A stretch of DNA of 64,000 nucleotides from Lantana camara (Eukaryota; Streptophyta; Magnoliopsida; Lamiales; Verbenaceae), in NCBI GenBank assembly GCA_037501455.1, contig CM074863.1:54541501-54605500 (forward strand), read 5' to 3'. Within the stretch, counting starts at the first letter, position 1. Each line of letters begins with the position of its first letter. Under the pieces are notes generated by a model that did no database searches, was not told where the DNA came from, and was given only the letters and a program-made list of their open reading frames with translations. This document shows positions 1 through 9,761 of the stretch, piece after piece. The translations under genes were made by a program, and so were the position numbers.

Positions 1-936
1 TCTGTACATCATTACAGATATGAGCTCCACAGCCGGTATCAAGTACCAAAGAATTAGAATCAATAGATAGATTTACTTCAATAATAAGCACACCTTTGTT
101 TAGAGTATGCTTGTACTCTTGGCAGTTCCTCTTGCAATGTCCTTTCTTGCCACAATGATGGCAAACGTCCTCTGTCTGATCTTTTCTCTTCTTGACCTTT
201 CTCTGTTTGTAACCCCTCCATCGGGTTTAAGATACCCCTTCTTCCTAGGAACTTTCTTCCCTTTGCCTTTAGAAGGCCCAGAAGAGGAAGTGACCATCAT
301 TACTTTCCGATCCTTCTTTATCGTGTCTTCAGCAGTCACAAGTTGACTAATCAACTCAGATATAGTAGCATGAGGATGATTCATGTTGAAGTTTAACACG
401 AAAGGATTGAATGATGGTGGAAGCGAGGCGAGCAACTAATCCACAGCGAGTTCTTCACTCAGTGGCATTTCCATCGAGGTCAGTTTCTCGTTCAAAGCAA
501 GAAACTTTTGACCGTGCTCATGGACACTTGTACCTTCTTTCATTATGAGATTAAAGAGCTCCTTAGTGGTGTTGTACCTTAGAACACGCTCTTTGGGGCG
601 GTACAATTGCTCGAGATGGTCATAAATCTCCCAAGTGTTTTCCATTGACTCGTGTTGCCTTTGTATGTCCGTGGACATGTTGGCCAACATGAGGCAATGG
701 GCTTGAAGATTGTCTTTAGACCATTTCTCAATCACCTCTCTTTTGGCCCGAGTCGGAGCCTCACCTTCAGCAACAGGCTCTCCCTCGAAGAGAACATATC
801 ATCTCCTTTCAGAATCTAAAACTATCTTTAGATTCCGAAGCCAATCAGAGTAATTGGGCCCCGTCAACTTGTTTGATTCGAGGATGGATACGAAAGGGTT
901 TTTGATTGCTATTTCAGAATGTAGAGAGTCAAAGAA
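1..936 (-). pseudogene. Ty1/copia gag-protease, broken
   Basis: Reading leftward, this encodes a copia-type Gag: an N-terminal part with a NYSDWLRNLK-like segment, then a core containing YDHLEQLY, and a CCHC zinc knuckle (C-x2-C-x4-H-x4-C, about 120-163). The start of an aspartic protease with the DTG motif (about 33-41) follows; the protease runs off the window edge. Gag packages the element RNA and the protease matures the polyprotein. The copy is dead: in-frame TGA at 799-801, TAG at 436-438, and a one-base frame change near 165-185 that puts knuckle and protease in a different frame from the gag core. No in-frame ATG is visible before the conserved N-terminus; a TAG lies at 937-939. The superfamily is secure from the domain order; the lineage is not assigned. 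Confidence 0.88.
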
Positions 937-1524
937 CTACAACCTAAATTGAAAAACAGAGAAATCATGAGCATGCTCAATAATAACGATAACATATTAT
1001 CAAGGTCTTTAGAAATATGTTCTCCCAACGTTTTTAGAATGTCTAGAAATCCTAACGACTTTAGAAGAAACTTATTTTCTCAATGGGTACTAGGATCCCA
1101 AGCATTCTTAGTTTTGGACCCACGACTCGTGAGACATCCAAAGGTCTAAGAATCTTTAGGTAGGTACTAATTGTCGATTCCATCTCCATGGAATTCCTAG
1201 TAATATATTTGCATCACTAATCTTTCAATCATGGACCCACGAGTCGTGGGACATCCACATCTACTTTATTGTTGTGCTAGACCTATCAATCATAAGATCT
1301 CAACCAAACTTAGTCCGGAACGACCCACGATTCGTGAGACATCGCCCATTCTAAAATAGTCAAGAAATATTAATTATTTAAAATAATTAATCAGGAAACT
1401 AAGAGTTTACCCTATGACTCGTGAGACAGCAATTAGTTTCACTTATTAAGTCCTAAATCCCATTGATGGAATGCTAGGAATTTTATTACCGAGATAAAAC
1501 ACCTATTTATTCGAATTTTGCATA
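937..1524 (-). other. copia leader with repeated CACGACTCGTG-like palindromes
   Basis: Non-coding stretch upstream of the copia gag. It holds four copies of a short palindrome in a shared context (acccacga-N-tcgtgagac): 1121-1131, 1236-1250 (15-bp perfect, cccacga-g-tcgtggg), 1326-1336, and a weaker one at 1413-1422. About 250 bp of it (roughly 1250-1524) is matched in reverse complement at 16990-17271. The right edge is the junction with LTR F and is placed by comparison with the B-type LTR, so it is uncertain by about 15 bases. Confidence 0.6.
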
Positions 1525-2549
1525 AAGTACAATGCATGGGACTCGAGCTATCCACAACCACGGCACAAGACAACCGCCTAGCTCAACCTCCAAGCACCTG
1601 CAACTAAAAAAGGGAAAAAAAGGGGAAACAACGAGGGTCAGTCCTAAAGACTGGTGAGGGGGCTAACACACGCACCCATACGTATATATATAAGAATAAA
1701 GCATAATCAAAGATGAAGGGGAGTTCATGAACCGGGTGTGGTTTTTGCAATCTAAAACATTTTATACCATGGTACTACGTATAAGGAAGAGGGTTTAAGG
1801 CCAAGGCCAAAATCAACCAAGTTTTAAAGTTTAGAAATCCACCCCCGTTTCATAACCATAAATAAAGCATAACTAACTCGGCGAGAATGAGTTCCAACCC
1901 ACTTACTCCATAACATAAGCAAAACTCATAAATCAATCCCACCTAACACCGTTTGGGGAGAGAGGTGCTACCCCTCAACCCCACTTATCAACTTAATGAG
2001 ATGGGGGATCTGCCCGTTCCTTTGACAGGTCACGTAGCACACCGTCGGCTCAAGAAGACCCGTCTTCCCCTCGACCTCCCGAGGATGGGCTAAGCCTCTT
2101 TTTTGTGGAGTTGTGTTGATGAGAGAGCCCGCCGATCCCATGGCCGACCCGAGATCACATGCCACTCCTCCGGGGCCCAAACTTACACTTACACATATCA
2201 GAAAGCTTATCTCGCTTACACACATACACTTACTAAAGCTTTTCCAAAACAAAAGGCAAAATAGCTTATATACGTATATAAAGCGTTTTCAAACTCTCAT
2301 GACAAAACGGGATAAATCTCACAAAATACTTATTCAACACGTATCTATATACATATATACATACATCACATGCGGGTTCAAAATACAAATTACGGTTGTA
2401 GGTCATATTAACTAAAAGAACAAAACCTCACCTTTCCACGTAAGTGGAGTAAAAGGATATGCAACGGACGCAAACGGACACTTAGGGAACTTCTTTGCTA
2501 CCCACGGGACCAAGAGCTGAACAAAAGAAATGACAAGGGATACTCTTAG
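1525..2549 (-). repeat. gypsy LTR F, left part (minus orientation, truncated)
   Basis: It resembles the interior of the B LTRs (compare 19670-20600): the CCGCCTAGCT box near 1574, an acgagggtcagtccta-like block, and a tcccatggccgacccgag-like block. The outer ~390 bp, including the TG terminus, are missing, so the LTR was truncated where it meets the copia leader. Element A interrupts it; it resumes after 13027. Confidence 0.75.
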
Positions 2550-3265
2550 TGTGACGCCCCGTTTCTCGATCAAGGTATGCTTTGGTACGAGAGTGAACGA
2601 TTTACTTTTCTTTGCATGAATTATGTGAATAATTTGCCTTAATTGACTGTTATGCTTGAACTTATGTGAAATATATACTTTAGATGAGTTATGTGACTAT
2701 TTGATATGGTAATTATGTGTTCATATTGTTTTCATTTGGCTTCGATGGCATGCTTCGTGTTTAATCGAAACTATGTGCTTATTTGGACATTAAACCATAA
2801 TTTAGGGACTAAATGGTAAATTTATTTTCTAAGCCTGGAACTGGACAGAACTTAATAAAATTGAGTAGATAACTTGATTACGAGTTAGTGGGTTTTTGAA
2901 TCGCTCGAGTTGGAGTTCGGACGAAGAAGTTATGGCCATTTTACGAAAAGTCAACCTTTTTATAAGACTTATGACCCAATTCCGAATTTGGCCTAATTTG
3001 AGACCCAATTTCACTTATGACCCGCTCTAATTGACCCGGTTAGTGGCCCTAATAGCAGACCCAAATCCCTAAATTAGATTTTAACACCCACAAGCCATTT
3101 TACGTTATTTCACAAAGATTTAAACACAAACTCTCTATAGCCTATTCATCTTCTCCAAGAACACCAAGAACACCTCCAAGCATCTTCAAGAGGCAAGAGT
3201 GGAGATTGAAGCTGGGAATTCGAGACTCAAGACCAAGGTATTCTCTTCTATTTTCAGCTCTCAAG

Positions 3266-5179
3266 GTAAGCTTTATGTGCTACTTCCATGGTTTTATGTT
3301 CTTGAGCTTCTTGACTTGAATTTGAACTAGGGTTCTTGTATGTTGGATTGAATTCGAATTTCTTGTTCGAAATATGATTCTTATGGTGTTAGGAACAATT
3401 TGATGTAAGTATTTCTTGATTTCATGCTTTTTTGATGAATCCACCATTGATGACCTTTGAAGCTTTCTTGAGAAATTCTTGCATGTCTAAGATTTACTTG
3501 ATTTCTTGCAATCTTGGTGTTGTAGAATGATTATGCTTGAGTTTTTATGAGGTTTGGAATCAATTTTAGTTGAATTCATGCTAGGATTAGAGATTCGCCA
3601 TTGAAGAGCAACCTTGAACTATGAAGCTTTTATGCATTTATGTAATTCTTGCTTAAATGATTTAATTCTTGGATTTTATGCTTATATTATGTTCTTATAT
3701 GATGTATGAATGTTTTATGATGCTTAATTGGGGTTTTGGAATCTTAATTTCAGGTTTTGGGGTGTTTAGAACTCATTCCCGTCGAGTTCGAAGTGGCTGT
3801 CACGTTTTTTTTAAGTTCTGGGCAGAATCCACTAGGGTGGATTTTTGCTGTGTAAAAATCCATGGGGGTGGATTTGAGGCAGTAGCTTCTGGACAATCCG
3901 CGAGGGTGGATTTTTTGTGAAGGAAAATCCATGGGGGTGGATTTTCCCCAGCCTTGTTTTCTTGACTTGTTTCGCTTGTTTTGACTCTTGTATGTCCTTT
4001 TCTTGTTTCTATAATACCTTTAATGAGTTGTGGCCGTATTATATGTGGTGGAACTTCTTGCATATCACTTGTTATGATTTTATTGCCTTGATCAAGTTTA
4101 AGTTGTTACATTTTGCTAAGTTATGCATTTAGTTGAACTTGTATGACTTCCTATGCTATGTGTGACCTTGACATGCTATACATGCTCATGATTGATCCTC
4201 ACGTTTCATTAAGTGCATCATATGACTCCATAAGCATTCATAACTCTCATAAGTGACTTGTTACTTAAGCCGTGCTTTGTTTACTTGGTTTGGGTCGAGT
4301 CTCACCTTTGTTAATATGTTTGTCTTATTAGGTGGTGAGTCTCCGACCGAGTAGTCCGTTGCTCGTGGTCGACCTTTGAGGTTCTTGGTAAAGGTGAGGA
4401 GTTATATTATTAAAATGTTTTCAATTTGTGGACAATACCGTATAGCCTTCATGATTTGGTTCTCAAATTCTCGTTTTGAAAACTATATGTATAGGCATAG
4501 TATGCCGGATTTTGGGAGCTTGGCTCATTATACTTATATCGTTGCTTATTGAAAACGGTTTGCAACTATAGTATGAATCTTGGTATACGGGATAGGTACC
4601 CGAAATGTTTTGGTTTTGAAAAGGATATATATGTACGTATGTGGCGAGATGTCTTGGACCACGCTACGAAAGTGGTATGGAGATTGATGTACCTTGCAGG
4701 GACGCTTGCTTGGGGAAATCGAACTTGAGGTCGGGGATGGAGGTGAGTGATATTCCAGGAAGGCAAGGGCCGACGGATGTCCTTATCTAAAGTTCCCACT
4801 GTGGACAAGATTACTAAGACTCCGAGGAGGTTTCGGGGTTGAAGTCTTCATGGAGAGTGCTCGGTTTCATGGACCGAATTCTCTATGTTATGGATGATCG
4901 GGGGTGCGCACCCTCGACATCAATGGCGTGATGGATGGATTGGTTTGATTTCTTTGGTTTGGGAAGTAAGGTTGGAGGGCTCATTCTCGCCGAGCCGGTT
5001 ATGTTTCTAGTTTGTGATCCGTTGTTTTGAAAACCCCTTTGCATTGATTTTGGAATGTTAAACGGATCATAAACACCTTTAATATCGCATGCATTGTACC
5101 CCCTTTTTATTATATTCCTTAGAGTAAATCCTCACCGGTTCCTTTTGAACTGACTCTTCAACCTTTGTATTGTCTGCAG
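3266..5179 (+). other. predicted LTR intron of element A
   Basis: A strong plant-type donor (AAG/GTAAGC, GT at 3266-3267) and an acceptor with a pyrimidine/T-rich lead (ttgtattgtctgCAG, AG at 5178-5179) bracket 1914 bases, which include the palindrome array. The same pair is at 10476 and 12388 in the 3' LTR. Comparable pairs occur in the LTRs of B (27414 to 25535, minus), D (39344 to 40912) and E (49008 to 51283). Splicing is inferred from sequence only. Confidence 0.45.
3826..3945 (+). repeat. palindrome array, element A 5' LTR (4 units)
   Basis: Four inverted repeats of the form AATCC-Y-GGGTGGATT at 3826-3845, 3854-3875, 3895-3913 and 3924-3945, separated by unrelated spacers of 8-19 bases. 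Arms pair AATCC(A/G)C with G(T)GGATT around a G-rich centre. The array is repeated at 11036-11155 in the other LTR. Solo LTR E carries the same motif at 49475-49600. Confidence 0.85.
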
Positions 5180-5825
5180 GTCTTCAGGAGTCTTGCTAGG
5201 CGGTGTGTCGTAGAGTCTTGGCTCGTACAAGTTGTGTCGAGTCTGCATTTACTTAAAGTTGGTGTTGTGTATGTTGTTATAGTTTAATGCTTTCATTAGC
5301 CTTGGTGGGCAATATGATATAGTTAGAAATGTTACATTCTTGTATGAATTCCGTTTATGAAAATTGTACAGGTTGGGATCGTGATGATCCAATGATATTT
5401 GGATATATTATCCTGTCGGGACAGGTGCTTAGGTAGTTGAACCCATATTTATGATTTTGTTTCGGGACAGGTGCCTAGGGAGTGGAACCCGTATTTATAT
5501 TATTCCTTGTCGGGACAAGTTGCATGCTCTTGAACCCGTTGAACTGTGTGATGCGTGATTGATCTCGTTAATTGGCTTTAATGAATTGATTCCGATTGCA
5601 TCCTACACGTTTGTTGAAAAAATTTATGCTCGCTTCCGCATGTCTGTTGCTTCTTTACGGCGCGTTGAGTCGAGTTGTTTAGGTACCGCGTAGCCAGGTT
5701 GTTTGTCCGTTACCGCTTGCTTTGGGAACGGCGCGTATATGGATGTCAGTTTCATATACGAACTAGAACCTTAGCGCGGGGTAGGATGTGATTGCCCTCC
5801 GCCGGGGCGTTACACCCTATTTGTG

Positions 5826-5837
5826 TGGTATCAGAGC
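5826..5837 (+). other. primer binding site, tRNA-Met(i)
   Basis: TGGTATCAGAGC, complementary to the 3' end of plant initiator tRNA-Met, lies 11 bases after the LTR end. This is the usual first-strand primer for chromoviruses. The same site occurs in element D (30704-30715) and, with one change, in element B (minus, 25072-25061). Confidence 0.93.
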
Positions 5838-6837
5838 TTAAGGTTCAAAACCGGGCTCTTGAGTCGTCTTGTGTCGGTCTAGGTCGTACGACATAGGAAT
5901 ATTTGTGCATTGCATTTACTTGACTTGGCAATTTTGATTAGTTGGCATGAGTTTTCTGAATTACTTGATTACATGCTCACATCTTTTAATACACTTGTGC
6001 TTATGCTTTTGCTTAGATTGAATCATGCTAGGTACAATTGAATTAATTGTGTAAATGCTTTAGAATTCCAGAATTGTTGCTTACCTGTTAATTGACTTCT
6101 ATTGAAAGATTTCATTTTCTTAAATGACAATTTTGATTGCCTTAATTGGGAATGCATGCTTATGTGCTTATAGCTTCTCCATAAGTGCTTTTAGCTTGAA
6201 ATTTGTACTTGTTAGAAGCATGCTTCGAATGTTGAACCTAATGACTTGACTGCTTGCCTAATTGCTGTGGAAACTTAAGAACTATATGCTCCTTGTTACT
6301 AATATGTTAGAATTCAATTGTTTTATAATCAATTATGCTAGCACCTTAAATAATTGTCTTCTTGCCTTAGATAACTTGAACTCTCCTTGGATAACTTATT
6401 TAATTGTCTACTTGCTTTAGCAACTTACAGATTACGTGCTTTTGAACCCATTAAATTGGGTTGACTGGACTTATGTGCTTAATTAAACATTGTGAGTATG
6501 TTATGTTGGAACTATGTACTTATGTGATTACAACAGTTTCGTAATTAAACTGCCTATAGCTTTACATAATGCTTACTAACCATCATGCATACATACATAT
6601 GCTTTAAACTGTGTGTTGTAGAGGAAATTCCATCGCAATGTCCCCCTTGAGATAGGACATGGATGCGCAACCTATGCTCTAAGGGATACCGACATTAGTT
6701 GATTAAAGGTACGCAAAAACATGCACCGCATTTCATTTTAAATATGCAAACCTATATGTATGCAATTGATTCTTTTATGATGGTTATGTATGCTAAGACA
6801 TGTTAGGGGTTATAGGGACTTCTCTAATGTATGTGCA
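5838..6837 (+). other. element A internal non-coding region replacing gag
   Basis: No gag, zinc knuckle or protease can be read here in any frame. Elements B and D start gag only about 200 bases after the PBS, so the coding part is lost or replaced. A perfect 10-bp palindrome GTCGTACGAC (5884-5893) lies 46 bases after the PBS, as in element D (30761-30770). A weaker hairpin (ATGTCC/GGACAT, 6638-6660) follows. The rest is T-rich sequence with recurring tatgtgctt-like words and no feature I can name. Confidence 0.6.
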
Positions 6838-7146
6838 AGAGAGATATTGGATTCTCTGTAATTTATGTGCTAGGGAAATGCTGGATTCTCCCTAATTTAC
6901 GTGTTTGAAGGATGTTGGATTCCTTCAATTTAGGTGTTGGGAATTGTTGGATTTTCCTTACTTAGGTGTTTGAGAAATGTCGGATCTTTTCTCAAACTAG
7001 TCCTTCGGGAGATGTCGGATTCTCTTGAACTTAGGCGCTTGAGAGACGGGATGCTCTCACTTGTGTGCTTAAGAGACGGGGTGCTCTCACTTGTGTGCTT
7101 GACAGACGGGGTGCTCTCAATTGTTTGTTTGGAGACGGGGTTCTCT
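6838..7146 (+). repeat. tandem hairpin array with co-varying arms (about 10 units)
   Basis: About ten units of 30-39 bases. Each is an inverted repeat around a centre like TGTTGGAT or ACGGGGTG. The arms differ but stay complementary: AGAGA/TCTCT (6838-6857), TAGGGA/TCCCTA (6871-6894), TTGAAGGA/TCCTTCAA (6905-6928), GGGAA/TTTCC (6939-6957, one G-U-type pair), GTTTGAGAAA/TTTCTCAAAC (6968-6997, ten pairs), GGGAGA/TCTCTT (7007-7026, two G-U-type pairs), TGAGAG/CTCTCA (7040-7059). Three weaker units follow, near 7070, 7100 and 7130. The last four resemble the array of element N at 59446-59549. A short ORF with a repeated LRDGVLSLVCL peptide is only a by-product of the repeat. Confidence 0.85.
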
Positions 7147-7280
7147 AGTCGTTGCTATATTTTGTGTTCGGTTTACTTTGGCTACGATCGGAAGTAGGTG
7201 GTTTTAGAAGATGTCGAGATTCCCTCACACTGATGACACGATGCTCGAGAAGGGATCAATCATCCAAACACTAAATACAC

Positions 7281-9760
7281 ACGAGATACGGACACTTTGA
7301 GTTCGTTGTGATGCCCTTCGGACTTACCAACGCACCCGCAACTTTTATGGATTTAATACACCTTGTTTTCAAGGAGTTCTTGGACAAGTTCGTTGTTATT
7401 TTCATTGATGACATCTTGGTTTTCTCTAAGTCGGTTCAGGAACACGCTCTACATCTTCGTTTGGTACTTGAGAAGCTACGTGAACACAAATTGTATGCTA
7501 AGTTTAGCAAATGTGATTTTTGGATGGATCGGGTATCATTTTTGGGACATATTATTTCCGGTGATGGGATTTCAATGGATCCTTCTAAGATAGAAACAGT
7601 TTCTCTTTGGGAGCAACCGAAGAATGTGTCAGAAGTAAGGAGTTTTCTTAGCTTAGCAAGTTATTACCACCGATTCGTCAAGGATTTTTCTAAGATTGCC
7701 GCACCTCTCACACGATTAACTAAGAAGGAAACAATGTTTGTGTGGAATGAAGCTTGTGAAGAGAGCTTCCGTGTGCTTAAGGAGAAATTGACAACGGCTC
7801 CGGTGTTAACTCTACCGGAAGGTTCGGATGGGTTTTCAGTTTACACCGATGCATCCAAGGAAGCCTTGGGATGCGTGCTTATGCAAAATGGTCGGGTGAT
7901 TGCTTATGCTTCGAGGAAATTGAAGGAGCACGAGCAGAATTACCCAACACATGATCTTGAGTTGGTCGCGGTGATATTTGCCTTAGCGAAATGGAGACAC
8001 TACCTCTATGGAATTAAGTTTGAGGTATTTACCGACCACAAGAGTCTCCGTTACTTGTTCACACAGAAGGAATTGAACATGAGACAACGACGGTGGATGG
8101 AATTCTTGGAAGATTACGATTGTGTCATACAATATCATCCGGGGAAGGCGAATGTAGTTGCGGATGCCTTGAGTCGGAAAGCAAAGATTGCTAATCTTGA
8201 GGTTGATTTCGGTAAGGGTGAAACCGAGATCCTTGTTTCGCAATCAAGGTTGGCTAACATCACTATAAGGCCGGATTTGAGGCAAAGGATTCTAGATGCA
8301 CAATCAACGGATGAATGGATTCAAAGACAAGTGATTCGAGCAACGGCTAATCCGAAGTCTAAGTTTGGATTTGATGATTTGGGGATCTTTAGGTACAAGG
8401 GCCGAGTAAGTATACCGGATGGATTGCAAAGGTTAGTGCTTGAAGAAGCACATAGGACCGTCTATACGATGCATCCGGGTGGCAACAAGATGTACCGGGA
8501 TCTCAAGAAGTATTTTTGGTGGCATGGAATGAAAAAGGATGTGGCTAATTTTGTTAAGAGATGTCTAGTTTGTCAACAAGTTAAGGCCGAACATCAATTA
8601 CCGGCGAGAAAGTTGCAACAGATACCGATTCCAGAGTGGAAATGGGAGCAAGTCACTATGGACTTTGTGACCGGGCTTCCGAGAGTGAAGAAGGGATTTG
8701 ATGGAATTTGGGTCATTGTAGATCGCTTTACAAAATCTGCACACTTTCTACCGATTCGATCGACCGATAAAGTGGAGAAATTAGCGGAGTTGTATCACTG
8801 AGAAATTGTGAGACTACATGTGATACCCGCTAGCATTATTTCGGATAGAGATCCTCGTTTCACTTCTAAGTTATGGAAGGTTCTTAACAGATTATGGGGT
8901 ACGAAGTTAAGTTTTAGTACCGCATTTCATCCGCAAACCGATGGACAATCCGAACGGGTGATTAAATTTCTTGAGGATTTATTAAGGGCTTGTGTAATGG
9001 ATTTTTCGATTGAGTGGGATAAACAATTGACTTTGATCGAATTCACCTACAATAATAGTTACCAATCTTCGATCAAGATGGCACCATATGAAGCTTTGTA
9101 TGGCCGTAAGTGTAGGTCTCCTCTTTATTGGGATCTTGAGGAATGGAAATGGACCGAGAAAAATGGTTTGGAGTGAGGAACCGAGCCCGATTTGATTAAG
9201 GGAGCAATTGAAAAAGTGGAAAGGATTAAGCAACACATGAAAGCGGCACAAGATCGGCAAAAGAGTTATGCCGACCGGAGAAGGAAAGATTTGAAATTTG
9301 AAGTGGGTGACCGAGTTTTCTTGAAGGCAACACCGAGAAAGGGTTTCTCAAGTATTGGAAAGGGTGGTAAGTTGAATCCGAGATTCATTGGTCCGTTTGA
9401 GATTGTGGAACGTATCGGGGAAGCTGCTTATCGCTTGGATTTGCCTCCGAATCTCACGGGAATCCATAATGTGTTTCATGTGTCACAATTGAGAAGGTAT
9501 TTCCGGGATGAGATGGAAACTATGCCGGTTGAAGAGGTACAATTGGAATCAGATTTGACATTTAAACTACAACCGGTAAAGATCTTGGATAGAAAGGTTC
9601 AAGAGTTGAGGAATCGACAAATTCCATTGGTTAAGGTACTTTGCAAAGATCTTAAGTCCGCAGAAGCAATATGGGAGACGGAAGAGAAGATGCGAAGATA
9701 TCATCCTGAGTTGTTTTTCGATGGTAAATATGGGGACCAAATTTCTTTAAGGAGGGGAGG
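7281..9760 (+). pseudogene. element A pol remnant: RT C-terminus, RNase H, integrase, chromodomain-like tail
   Basis: Homology to the element D polyprotein begins abruptly at TRYGHFEF (7281); upstream codons run into a stop at 7272-7274. It then reads [10 protein letters not shown], the RT catalytic FIDDIL, the RNase H YTDAS / HDLEL / FTDHKS blocks, the integrase zinc finger (H-x6-H, later C-x2-C near [11 protein letters not shown]), and the core Asp in TMDF. An in-frame TGA at 8799-8801 precedes the second integrase Asp ([11 protein letters not shown]) and Glu (GQSERVI), and another TGA lies at 9174-9176. The rest reads through the GDRVFLK / HNVFHVSQL region and a chromodomain-like tail ending HPELF. 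No stop follows before the LTR; the frame runs to 9854. It cannot give an active enzyme. Confidence 0.93.
9749..9760 (+). other. polypurine tract, element A
   Basis: AAGGAGGGGAGG lies one base upstream of the 3' LTR, the expected place for the plus-strand primer of reverse transcription. Confidence 0.85.
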
Positions 9761-9761
9761 T

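Larger units (their letters stand above)
2550..5814 (+). repeat. element A 5' LTR (3265 bp)
   Basis: Begins TGTGACGCCCC and ends GGGGCGTTACA, an 11-base terminal inverted repeat with one mismatch, longer than the usual TG..CA. Modules in order: a donor-like AAG/GTAAG at 3263-3270, a four-unit palindrome array 3826-3945, an acceptor-like tgtctgCAG ending 5179, a GCTAGGCGG box 5195-5203 with a partner CCGCGTAGC at 5686-5694, and a G-rich block just before the end. ORFs inside it are present in both LTR copies and look like no known protein. Confidence 0.93.

Noticed and set aside
3669..3920. An 83-codon ORF repeated almost unchanged at 10879-11130
   Set aside because: It lies in both LTRs of element A across the palindrome array, has no protein similarity I can see, and its conservation is explained by LTR identity.
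5826..5837. A tRNA gene next to the TGGTATCAGAGC sites
   Set aside because: Only the 12 bases complementary to the tRNA 3' end are present; no cloverleaf or A/B boxes.
6934..7197. ORF with a repeating LRDGVLSLVCL peptide
   Set aside because: A by-product of the 30-base tandem hairpin repeat; arms change at codon-disrupting positions and there is no conserved start.
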